Positions 1 to 10,700 of a stretch of 64,000 bases of DNA are shown piece after piece (position 1 is the first letter of the stretch; each line of letters begins with the position of its first letter). Below the pieces are notes generated by a model. The model was not told the origin of the DNA. It saw only the letters and a program-made list of their open reading frames with translations, and did not search any database. The position numbers and the translations under genes were made by a program. The stretch covers positions 9,564,727 through 9,628,726 of the forward strand of contig OY987245.1 in assembly GCA_963920765.1 (NCBI GenBank), read 5' to 3'. Source of the stretch: Ulota crispa (Eukaryota; Streptophyta; Bryopsida; Orthotrichales; Orthotrichaceae).

Positions 1-191
1 CTATTAAGATAAAATTGGTCGCACAATTTAGGAGAAATTTGTATAATGTTGTGGATTATAGTAATTAAGTATTATCTCAAATAGTGTGACTTAAGTGACC
101 AAATATTCAAGGAGATTACGTGATCACATGTATCAATGGGAGAGCATGCAAAGGATGTTGTGTTATGGAAGTTGTGTCACCAAGTGGCCAC
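1..191. other. Left edge, no gene seen
   Basis: AT-rich sequence with no recognisable exon. It ends at the TTAA that opens the first piggyBac-like element. Confidence 0.5.
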
Positions 192-1146
192 TTAACCCCT
201 AAAGGCCCAAGCAGTTTTCTCCAGTGAAAGTCATTGTTAACTGCCACTTTGGGGGGAATGAGTAGAAAAGTAGGAAATAAAGTATGTTTTGCAAATCCAA
301 CCATAGGATCTTGCCTTAGACTAAAATAGGTACTTCTGGGAAAAAATCAAGTCATTCTAAATGGAGAGGAGGGAGATATTTACATCAGAAGTAAAAAAAA
401 GGTTTTTTTTTTTGTGCTATCCAAAAATTTCAGAAGTCTTTGTCCACACTTACATGAAAAAAATTACTATACACAAAGTTGAGGTTTATTTTTTACATGT
501 TGCAGACCAAATTAGGCAAGTGTGGGAGAATTTTTAAATCAATTGGAACTATACAACACATGGGAAAAAAATAGTAAGTAAAAAGAAGTAGAGAATCAAT
601 GAGTCAAATCACTAAATTGTTAAGAAATTAATTCTTAAAATGAAAAATGCAAATCCCAACGGTTGTAATGTTGTGATAAACAATCTACTTCCTTAGGTTT
701 AGTTTTTTTCCAAATATTAAAAATTGTGGAAAATAAAAGACTTCAAAGTTTATTTTAGAGTAGAACATCCATAACTGCCCACAAACTAAAGCATCTCATA
801 ACTTTCATCTCATTGATTGAAGTTGAATGATTCAAAGCTTCAAACATATGAAAAAACCTAAAGAACCAATTTCAGATTTCTATTTTTAGAAAATACAATT
901 TTTTAAGAAGTTTTTGGGCTACCTAGATTGCCCTCCCTTCCCTAGGCAGCAAAAATTCTTGCATATCTTCGTCGTCAAATGTCAAAATGACAAGAACATT
1001 AGATTCCCGTGTAGGTTTTGGAATTCTCCACCTTCAATAAAAGTTTAAAAAAATCACAAAAACTAGATTAGCTATAGGTGCATGCCCAAAATCTCAACTG
1101 TCCCCGGGGAGACAGCGTGGGGGACAACTAGGCTTTTAGGGGTTAA
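192..1146. mobile_element. TTAA-flanked piggyBac-like non-autonomous element (about 0.95 kb)
   Basis: Seen: it opens with TTAACCCCTAAAGG and closes with TTTTAGGGGTTAA, so a TTAA lies at each end of an inverted terminal repeat. The interior (for example the AGTAAGTAAAAAGAAGTAG stretch near 570) recurs near 33840 and, reverse-complemented, near 17400. No transposase reading frame is visible. TTAA duplication with CCC-starting ends is the signature of the piggyBac superfamily; the assignment is inference. Confidence 0.75.
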
Positions 1147-2810
1147 GGGATTGCAAATGATTGTGGTCAAAATCCCTAGTTGGAAAACAAGAGTGGGATG
1201 CATACCACACCTTCATAGTGATTATACATAATTTATCCAAATTAGGGTGAAGGGATCTTGCTCTATTCAAGATCTTGCATCATATGATATAACTTGAGTG
1301 TTACCACAAAAAAAAGATATTTTTTTAAAGCTTAGGTGAAGTCCAAGAGTGGCATTTTGGATGATGTACGCAACAATAATACAAATCTATTATGATTCGA
1401 AACATACGGATTTACACAGAATTGGCTTTTTGAATTACTTGTTACATTGTGGATTATCCTACCTTAAAAACTAGAGCCTTTTGTTGCATTAAGTTGTATT
1501 GTACCTTACTTGCAACCTTTTTGTATATTGTTAATCCCTATTACTTGAATTATCTTGTTGAGTAGTTGGCAATCAAAAGTAGTTTCTTGAGTATTTTTCA
1601 TTGCATTTTTTTAACACTATATGAACAAACTATGAAAATTTTTAGTATTGATTATAGTTACAAGGCTTTCATAATGAGAAAGTGTATATCTTATACAAAA
1701 GCTTATAGTGGTTGCTTTGAAAACTAGATAGCCATTGTTTGTAGTTATTTTGATTTTTATGCTATAGGGGAGATTAGTTCCAGCTAACCAATACATGGCG
1801 CTTGGCACTATCTTCAAGAAACTCAACCATTACAAATTGAAGCAAGGAAGTCCCCACACCTCAATACTAGAACCCAAGTTTGTTGGATTACCGAGGCCAA
1901 AAAAAATACTAATAAAAAATCTTTTGCTTTATTCAACTCTCGAGGTAAATCACACCTCCTTAGCACCAAACTTTATAAAAATATTACCATGTGGGCATTT
2001 TACAATGAACCAGGAAATCCATGGCAATATTGATATTTCTAATTGTGGGAGATGGAACTCAAGACAAAATGTGAATTGCAAAGTTCCAATTTCAATTCTT
2101 AACCAATACAATTTTGAGGAACTTGCAACCAAGTTCCACCCCTAAACTGAAACGAGTAAATTAGAAGACCACTCACTAAAAAAACAAACTATATATACAT
2201 ATGTACACATACACATATGTATGTATGCACACATGTGCATATGTATATATTAGTACATGGGCACGCGCTTTGCATAAGCTGGATGTACATGAATATTGCA
2301 ATCAAGGTTCTTTTTGTGTTTGGGCCAGGGTAGAGCAATCCACATCCCAAAAATGCTTGCAAGTAAGCAAAAATTGGATAAAATCAAACAAAATCAACAA
2401 TGTGTGCACATTCACCCATAAAATTTACTATAATTATTCACTTTCATTCAAATTTGGCAAACCCGGCAATTTCATCCACTTTTTCAGCCAATTCTTTTAG
2501 TGTAGTGGTAGCCAATGCCATATTCAGGTAAGATTTAGGCAAAAATTTGTCAAGAAAAAGATCCTTAATTGTAAGGTTGTAAGGGGAGACACTTCTGTGT
2601 GTGGGAGGCATATTTTCTCCTTACAACATTCCCAAAAGTTCTAGAAGGTTATGTAAAAAGGCACAAAGGGAGGGAAAACCTCTTGCTCGATAGTATATAT
2701 ACACTCATCCATAAATATACACGTGCATGGATAAACATACATACAAACATTACATACCAAATTAGTAATTAGTGCAAGATTCCAAATTAAGATCAAGTGA
2801 AAATTCTCTC
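1147..2810. other. Intergenic, no gene recognised
   Basis: AT-rich. It contains a 116-codon open frame at 1795-2145 (+) that resembles no family I know, and short alternating purine-pyrimidine stretches near 2190-2250 and 2695-2750. I see no splice signals joining these into a gene. Confidence 0.4.
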
Positions 2811-3007
2811 TTAACAAGTACAATACAAGGTAATTTTCTTGTATTTGGAATGGATTCACACCTTCAATATATTTCAAATCAGCAAAGAAGTTGGAGAATA
2901 GGTCAATGCAGTCCTAGTGAGCAATTTGAGATTCCAAATTAAAACTTATTGATGATACTAAATGCCAATTATATGACAACGTATCCTACGGACGTTTAAG
3001 GGTTTAA
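2811..3007. mobile_element. TTAA-flanked MITE, eroded left end, inverted relative to the next two
   Basis: The right end reads CGTTTAAGGGTTTAA and the left end begins at TTAACAAGTACAATAC. The interior (CTTGTATTTGGAATGGATTC) is the reverse complement of the 3' part of the elements at 3017 and 3247, so it is a third copy in opposite orientation. Confidence 0.65.
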
Positions 3008-3016
3008 CATCCTATC

Positions 3017-3250
3017 TTAACCCTTAAATGACCATAGGGCATAGTATATATGCTGACCTATAATTGTCATTTGCTACCAATGAGAAATTTTAATTTGGGA
3101 TCTCAAGTAACTCATTAGAACCGCATTGATCTATTCTCCAACTTCTTTGTTAGTCTCAAATGTAGTAGAGGTGTGGATCCATTCCAAATACAAGAAAAAT
3201 GCCCCATATTGTATTGGTCGAAAAAGACCTTTCGGTCGTTTAAGGGTTAA
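3017..3250. mobile_element. TTAA-flanked MITE, tandem copy 1
   Basis: It opens TTAACCCTTAAATGACC and closes GGTCGTTTAAGGGTTAA. Its closing TTAA (3247-3250) is also the opening TTAA of the next copy. The interior is about 230 bp and non-coding. Confidence 0.8.
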
Positions 3251-3489
3251 CCCTTAAAGGACGAGGCTACCATAATACATAGTATGTATGCTGCTGTATA
3301 ACTAGCATTTGCTACCAACAAAAAGTTTTAATTTGGAATCTTGACTACCTTATTAGAACAACATTGATCTATATTCTAACTTCTTTGTTGATCTCAAATA
3401 TAATAAAGGTGTGAATGCACTCCAAATACAAGAAAAAATACTCCGTATTGTACTGGTCGCAAAGGGCTGCCTCGTCCTTTAGGGGTTAA
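3247..3489. mobile_element. TTAA-flanked MITE, tandem copy 2
   Basis: It opens TTAACCCTTAAAGGACGAG and closes CTCGTCCTTTAGGGGTTAA. It is collinear with copy 1 (TTTTAATTTGG, then TTCTTTGTT, then CCAAATACAAGAAAAA) but has diverged, so the two are not a recent segmental duplication. Confidence 0.8.
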
Positions 3490-3742
3490 ACATACACAGT
3501 GAGGATATTTTTGCAGTAGCTGTGTAAGAATAGCATCTGAATCTAAAAAAACTGAAGAAGCTTTTACTGAAAGACCAAATGTACAAGTGCAAATTCAGGA
3601 TACAATACATCTACGGAACTGTTGCAAGGGCTTGGGCCACTTGAAACGCACCCATTGAAAAAAGCATGGTCACGTTTTGCAGGTTTACTTGTGTAGGGAG
3701 AAATCGAACCTTCCCAGCCATTGTTAAGCTTTTCTACCATAA

Positions 3743-6474
3743 TTACTCAAGGGGGGGCAACTTCGATTGCTGCTCCTGAGAAGCCTGGTAGATTCGAAAT
3801 GCAGCAATCCACATGGTAAAATTTCCTATCACTGTTAACGCAGCTTGCAATATCACCAAAATCTGCACAAAATAAAATAAAAATACCAGACTCTTGTCAC
3901 ACAACAGGACATAGTCTAGAAAACCAGATTGCCTTAAACCCTGCTAAGGTAATATGCTCTTAAACCGTCACTTTTAAGGGCTAGTTGGCCTTTTCATGGG
4001 CTTTCCAAAACAGAAAGATCTTTTTGTCAGACAGACAAAGAGATATAGATGTCAAATGGAACACAATTTTTCATATTTTTTGAAGCATTATTGAATTGTT
4101 AATAAATTTTCAAAGTTTTTTGTAGTAGGCACCTATTTGTGATAGTAGGTCTCTCAAAATCTGTCCCCTTGTAGCTTGTAACAAGATGGGGGTGAAACCG
4201 AGGAGTGTGATTGGCTCGTACAATAAAATACACCTTTTCTTCTATCAAAAAAAACGTCCATTTAAGGTAGGTCCATTCGTGAGTTTCTATGATAAACCCT
4301 GCTGTTTCCATTCGTTTAAGGAAAAGTAAAGTTGAATAACAGCAACGTAAGGTGCAAATACAGAAAGAAGGATCTAAGTCCCAAAAACAGAAGAAGCTCA
4401 GTAGTGTATACCTCTAAAGACCGGGCATTGTAGAAGAAATGCCAAGTGCATGCGCACATAGCTCCACCTAATAAAGGAACCTGCCACAAAAGTCTCCAAT
4501 TGTCTGCTCGTGAGTGCCAGAAAAGAGCAAAAACTACACTAAACATATTGCATTTAGATCGCCGTAACCTAAGATAGTTACCTCATGACTCATTGCTTGG
4601 TCTCTCTAAATACTAGAATTTCACATGGGTTGTGACGACAATGCTAATTATTTTTTTCAGCAACTTCGTTGTTGTTGAATTAGTGTAGGGCAACCTAAAC
4701 ACAATATTTAATATTTAGTGTACGCATTGGAAGGTAAGGAAGAGCAGTGATACCAAAACCACAAAAGCCAAAGAGAAACCACAAAAGCCAAAGAGACGGT
4801 TTGCGGTTTCTTCAGCTCTTTCTCAATGCAAGTTGTGTGCCAGGATTTCTACGAAGCATTAGAACTGAATAAATGGTCAAAACGCAAAAATCTCTCAAGT
4901 AAGGTAGCAACACCCATAACCATCACTGTACCCATAACCATCACTGTACCCATAACCATCACCTCTAAAATCTTGGAAAACATGTGGAAGCAAATAGATG
5001 TAATTACAAGGATGTACAACATGTGAACATGAAACCTTAATGTTGGTATTAGGTGCAATTGCAGTCGGCTCTTTAAAAATTCACAACTTATTCTCACAGT
5101 ATCCAAATAATACATTTGAAAGTGCAAACTCATCATTTTTCTCTAATAGGATCCTATAATTTGGTAGATGTTTATTAATAATCATCATGTTCAAAACCCT
5201 TAATTTGACGGTTATGGGTGCTGCTACCTTAACAGGATTCTGTCTGGCATGTAAGATGGAAATGGTAGAGAGATGTACCATTCCCCAAGAAAGGCCCTTC
5301 CATGATGAGTTGCCTGGAGTGTCGCCATAACGCCACACCAACGCCATTGCTGTAATCCTGCAAACAACCGACAACTCCCATTCAAACACAACGCTCGCTT
5401 ATTTACACATAGACACGCTTGCATTAAACTTGCGAGACAAACGACCTACATTGAGCTTCAATGAATCAAACGCAGGGAACACCAACGTTCTACTACAAAC
5501 TTGTACACAAAACGGAGGGAATGATTGACAGAAGCTCGCAGCAATTGAAGCATCTGCAAAGAAACGACATCCAGATTCCTGTACTTTGTAAAACCCTAAA
5601 AGGCTTATGTCCAAGCTCGGCTGATGTTGCTTCGACCAACGCTCTTCACTAAGTCTACTGATGTACCGTTTGAGCCCATCTGAATTGTATTTCTCTCAAG
5701 AGAGGCAATCGTATCCCTGGGCTCACAAAACCGTAAACCTTTGGCTTTCTAGGGTTTAGATAAGTAAGCAATTGTATTACAGTACTAGGCTCACAAACCC
5801 TTTGGCTTTTTAGGGTTTAGACAAGTAAGCAATTGTATTCCTGGGCTTACAAACCGTAAACCTTTGGCTATTTAGGGTTTATACAAGTTGCAGCTGAACC
5901 AGAGATTCACTACTTCGTCTGAGCTAATCGTGGTAGTGGTGGTGGTGGTGATGTTTTCTTCGCAAGCAACGAAGGAAACCCAGCAACAAACTTGTTGAAG
6001 AGGCGGAGAACACGAGACCTGGAACTCCACCTTGAAAATGCTGCAATTTTTAAAGAAAAGCTCAAAATCTGAGCCGGTGGTGAGGATGAAAGGGAAGAGG
6101 GAGGAGAGGAGAGAGACGTACCACTCGGCGACGCTGGCGACGTGAATGATCCACGTGGGCAAGGACAGTGCATTCTTGGGCTCAGACGCCACCAGTGCCG
6201 ACCACGCATCCAGATTCACCGCGGCCACCTCCGACGCAGCAGCAGGGAACGCCATCACCGTCCCTGCCACAGCGCCCAACCCCAAAACGCACGCAGCTCG
6301 TGCATCCAAGTGTCTCCGCCCTGATTGCTCACAAAACTCAGACCTTGTCTGTGAAGCTCTTTGACAAGAGACGGAGTCACGGCTGCGACGAGTCGAATGG
6401 ACACGCGGGTGAGAGACCAGTAACGATCTCTTGGACGCAAGCGAACTCATCGCCATCGCCATCGCCATCGTCAT
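3743..6474 (-). CDS. YCF49-like (DUF2499) plastid membrane protein, 4 exons
   Basis: Exons on the minus strand: 6474-6122, 5357-5279, 4480-4412 and 3862-3743 (stop TAA at 3745-3743). All junctions are GT/AG and in phase, giving 206 residues. The first ~75 residues (MTMAMAMAMSSLASKRSLLV) are Ser/Arg-rich like a transit peptide; a hydrophobic stretch ending AFPAAASE could be a second targeting or membrane segment. The DUF2499 core then reads LSLPTWIIHVASVAEW, MALVWRYGDTPGNSSWKGLSW, CACTWHFFYN and LQAALTVIGNFTMWIAAFRI, with about three membrane helices. Family members are nuclear-encoded plastid proteins related to cyanobacterial/algal Ycf49; their function is not established. I chose the ATG at 6474 because the frame upstream lies in duplicated promoter DNA. 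Introns contain several transposons and a tandem repeat. Confidence 0.9.
3955..4320. repeat. Dispersed repeat in intron 3 of the YCF49-like gene (unoccupied copy)
   Basis: The reverse complement of this stretch matches 51890-52020 joined to 53712-53940 (shared: GAGCCAATCACACTCC, TATCACAAATAGGTGCC). The second copy is split by a Harbinger-like element. The only coding sequence nearby is the exon at 4412-4480, which lies outside. Confidence 0.65.
4565..4722. mobile_element. MITE relic of the CACTGAATATTGC family
   Basis: The right end reads GTGTAGGGCAACCTAAACAC then TTTAGTGTAC, matching the 3' end of the element at 25298-25594. The left end is degraded. It lies in intron 2 of the YCF49-like gene. 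Confidence 0.5.
4902..5229. mobile_element. TA-flanked AGGTAG MITE in intron 2 of the YCF49-like gene
   Basis: It starts AGGTAGCAACACCCATAACC and ends GGTTATGGGTGCTGCTACCT, with TA immediately outside each end (4900-4901, 5230-5231). Three tandem copies of a 17-bp unit CCCATAACCATCACTGTA lie just inside the left end. TA duplication suggests Tc1/mariner-type mobilisation. The right end is 49 bp from the exon at 5279. Confidence 0.8.
5705..5889. repeat. Threefold tandem repeat with telo-box motifs in intron 1
   Basis: About three copies of a 60-65 bp unit run GCAATTGTATTCCTGGGCT, then CTTTGGCTTTTTAGGGTTTA, then ACAAGTAA. Each copy holds TAGGGTTTA (complement of the plant telo-box AAACCCTA). 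It sits in intron 1 (5358-6121). Telo-boxes near transcription starts of plant genes are often regulatory; that role here is inference. Confidence 0.75.
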
Positions 6475-7475
6475 TGCTGCAACTGGCGCATCACCCAAAA
6501 TCCTACACTCTGGTCGGTTCAAATTTGTCCACCAAGAGGAATGTGGAAGCAATTCCAGCGAGGGAAGTTTGAATTGACGGGGCACGACGTGATTGATTGA
6601 TTGCTGAAGGATATGCCGCAACGTTGATGAGGGAGAGGGAGACGGAGGTGATGAATGGATAAGGCCCACATGTACAGAATCTGAAGATTTCTCTTACAAA
6701 AGCCTAGATTCTAGCTTCTCCTGCCACCTAAAATCTACGATTTTGGATCGAGCCAAGTGCAGTATCACCCCGTGCTCCAGTTAAGTTTAGCCTTCTCATT
6801 TGCATTATCGTCATCGCCATCGCCATCGCTGCAATTGGTGCATAACCCAAAGCCTTACACTCTAGTCTGCATCAGTTGCAGGTTCAAATTTGTCCACCAA
6901 GAGAATGTGGAAGCAATCCCCAGCGACGGGAAGTTTGAATTGACGGGGTTTTTTCTTCTAATAACACGACGTGAATTGATTGATTGCTGAAGGATAATTA
7001 TTCCGCAACGTTGATGAGGGAGACGGACGGGATGAATGGATAAGGCCCACATGTACAGAATCTGAAGATTGCTCTTGTAAATGCCTAGAATTTAGCTTCT
7101 CCTGCCACCTCAAATCTACGATTTTGGATCGAGCCAAGTGCAGTATATTTTCGGTTCAAATTTGTCCAAGCTCCTCGATCAAGTGAATGTAGGAAGCAAT
7201 CTAACTTACAGCGAGGGGAAATTTGAATTGACGGGGTTTCTTTGTCTTCCAAAAACACGACGTGATTGATTGATTGCTGAAGGATAATTATGGCGCAACG
7301 TTGATGAGGGAGACGGAGGGGGATGAATGGATAAGACCCACATGTACAAGGTGTGTAGATAGCTATTTCAAAAACCTAGATTTTAGCTTCTCATTCCACA
7401 TAAAATCTACAGTTTTGGGTGGAGACAAGTGCAGTATAATGTCCACCCCGCGCTCCAATTGCCTTTCTCTTTTGC
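6450..7475. promoter_or_regulatory. Head-to-head promoter region made of three tandem ~330-bp units
   Basis: Three consecutive copies (about 6450-6808, 6809-7146, 7147-7475) share GGTTCAAATTTGTCCA, TTTGAATTGACGGGG, ACGACGTGATTGATTGATTG, AATGGATAAGGCCCACATGT and GATCGAGCCAAGTGCAGTA. Unit 1 covers the start codon of the YCF49-like gene. Unit 2 keeps a decayed copy of the same start region. Unit 3 lies just upstream of the plus-strand gene. The two genes therefore diverge from a duplicated control region. ACGACGTG and GGCCCACA resemble plant promoter elements (ACGT core, site-II-like). Confidence 0.75.
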
Positions 7476-7710
7476 CATTTCTGCTGCGTTAGGAGCTCTG
7501 GATTCACGGAACTGGCTCAACTTGAGGGTTGCAGAAAAATTGGATTTTGTGGTTGCGGAGACGTGTTGAAGGAGGGTTGATTACTATATGCTTATCCATT
7601 GCAAGATTGTAGTTTTGAACTGGTGAGCGACAGAGAAGCGAATTGGAGGAGAGACAGTAAGTTAGCCGGGGTTTAAGCGGAGAGAGGTCGAGGAGGAGCG
7701 AAGGGAAACC

Positions 7711-10700
7711 ATGAGAGCGGTGATGGAGACGACGAGCCGGTGCTGCACGTTGGCCGTGACGCCGTCCTCCAGCGTCACGCAACGGCAGTCGCAACAGTCG
7801 CAACGGCCGCGTCCATCCTCGCGGACGAACCTCCGATTGCCGCAACTGCGCACGTGGCAATCTCCGCAGCGAGGACTTCTCCAAACCACCAACATTGGAT
7901 GGGTAAGTTAAGCGCCGCTCGGCATTGAATTGCTTGCAACCCCAACGGTCTAAGGTAGAAGAACCTAAAACTGACACTTACTTCAGATGTGGTAATTTTG
8001 AGGGTCTTTTGAGAATCTAATTGCATGTGCTTGTTAGGAAATGGGCACAGGTGCAAGCAAATTTGTTTTTGGAATTTTCTGATATTGTATGAATAAATTA
8101 GGAATTGTTGAAGGCAACTCCCTAGACCTACCTATCTATTGTAGACACTTAGCTTAGAGCCCCATTGACATGCTTATATTGAAATGCAAAAACAACCATA
8201 AAAAGATCATGTCACATGCTCAACTTCTGTGTCACCTAAGCTTACAGAATTTGTGTTCCCTATTATATCCCAATATTGTGACAAGTTTTGTTAGACAGTG
8301 TGTCTTGTTTGTTTGGGTGCAGCAGCAGCCTGTAACTTTAGGTTTGTTTGTAGATGTGGCTAAACGGCTAGTGTTACATTTAGGTTCTCCTACCTTAGCG
8401 CAAGGGGGAAAATGCTTATTGCTTGGAAAACTTGGGGCTTGGGCTTGGCTTGGCTGTGCAGGATCCTGAAGGAATTCTGGGAGCTCCTGTTCCGCACCAC
8501 ATTACTCGACGTGGCTATGAGAAGAAAATCTCTGAGGATGCGGAGTACAAGGACAAGGTTGAGCGACAGTTGCAAGCGGACAAGGAGGCTCGCAGGCAAG
8601 CCCGGGAGGTACACAATTCTCTCTCTCCATAGCCTTGGAAGTTATGGTCGTTGATTCTAGGGAAAATTTCATGGATACCCCTGAAGTTTGCAATAATTTC
8701 ATAGATACCCCTGCTTTTTCAGAAATATCACACATACCCTTGGACTTAAATTTTCAAGCATTTTTTGTTGTTGTGCATGTCACTTACCTTCTCCCTTTGT
8801 GCACACATTACATCTTTCTTGTTATGTGTGCGCACAAAAGAAGAAGGGAAGTCACATGCACAACAACAAAAAACGCTTGAAAATTTTGGTCCAAGGGTAT
8901 GTGTGATATTTCTGAAAAAGCAGGGGTATCTATGAAATTATTGCAAACTTCAGGAGTATCCTTGAAATTTTCCCTTGATTCTAATGCAATGCCTTGAAAC
9001 GCAAGATTGTTGGATAGTAGATACTCTTGTTGAATCTCTTGTGTTTTTGTGTTTGAGCGATGGCAGGCGCGAGTAGTGCCGAACTCGCTTAAGGATTTGC
9101 TCGAGTTTTTTCTTACTACCGATGGCCCTGAAATGGAGTTCGAGGTTGCGCGGTGCCGGCCCCGGTATGTCGCACGCTTGCTGCTTGCTTTTTGTCATGG
9201 CTGCTGTTGCAATTATGGAGGGGTGCTTGGTTTTGCTGGTTTCTGTCATGGCTGCTGTTGCAACTATGGAGGGATCCTCGCTTTTGCTCACTAGAAGAAA
9301 CCCGTATTTTTTTCAATGGATTCTTTTGGATGTCCACTAGTTTTTATGTTAATAATGACATCAAACAAGACATCAAGATGTTAGTTTTAACATCAAATTT
9401 TAACATAAAAACAAATGGATGTCCAAAAAATCTGTCAAAAAAAACACAGATTTTGTCTAGTTGCTACTTTCTGTCATGGGCGCTCTTGGAATTATGGAGG
9501 AATCCTTGCTTGTGTTGCTTTCTGTCATGGCTGCTGTTGCAATTATGGAGGGATCCTTGTTTTAGCTGCTTAAACCCTAATTGGGGTTAACGATTTTCCT
9601 TAGCACTTTCTCTTGTTCAAATTCTTACCCTTTTTACCTTTTTTAACCAATATTTGCAATGGTCTGCATGGATTCTTAGGGCGAACTTCCATGTTGGCTC
9701 TAGAATTTGGAAACCCTAAAGACTACAAAGTACAAACAATAATTTTACACTGCAAACTTGTTTGTTGTTTTTGAGTTTTAGGTTTTGACTCAGCTTGGAA
9801 GTTTGTCTTCAAAACTAGAAAGTTATGAGAGTGTGGATTACCATCCATTTTGGCATTTTTAGCTACCTCTGACCTATCCTGCTATAGCTACGCTAAAGTT
9901 AAGAGACTTAAGGGTTACGAGTAACTTGATTCCAGCGAAAAATTTAGCCCAGACTGAATTACAATTTTCACAAGATGATTACTACATTAGGTCCTTTCAA
10001 AGCTAAATTGTCTTGGTTTGGTCCCCCTGTAGGAGTAACTCTAGTTGCTTAAGAAAAACCTGAACGTTTGTTTGTAAAGATGATCTATTTGGCTTGGATT
10101 TTACGAGTTTTAAATGAGGACCCTCTTGGAATGGTTGGAACGTACAGGTTGACGGAGGAGTTTTTCTCGTTCCTGAAGGCTGAGACTGGCAATCTTAGAT
10201 TTGCTGTAAACCAGACCGTGGTAAGTATGCAGTTTTTACCCTTGACTTGATGCTTTTTACAAAGCTTCCAGGATTATATTCATATTGTGTTTTTTCTCTG
10301 ATATCATGTCTGGGATGTTGTAAAACTGGGGTTTAACATTTAGAAACCTCGCCTGCCCTTTTGCAGGAGGTTCAGGACAGGATAGGAGAGTTAGAAGTTT
10401 TGCAGAAGGTTTTGCGAGAAGGTGTTGGTATGTTTTCACTGTACCTTATCTCCCTACCAGCGATTTCTGAACTGGATAAATTTTGCAGGATTTTTACCAA
10501 AAATTTTATGCAGCTAATATGTGAACTTTACAGTGTTTAATTGGAATTTTTGTAGCTTTTTAGCAGTGTTTTTAGCTACTTGAGATAAAAGTGCAAATTA
10601 TATTTGGGATCACTGCTTCTTACCTTTGCACTCACTTTCAGGAGCAGTGATACCAAACGTGATATTTTATGATTAGCTCAAGTGGTTATGAATTTCTATT

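Noticed and set aside
6142-6572. Plus-strand frames of up to 134 codons
   Set aside because: They are antisense to exon 1 of the YCF49-like gene, which has in-phase splice sites and family similarity.
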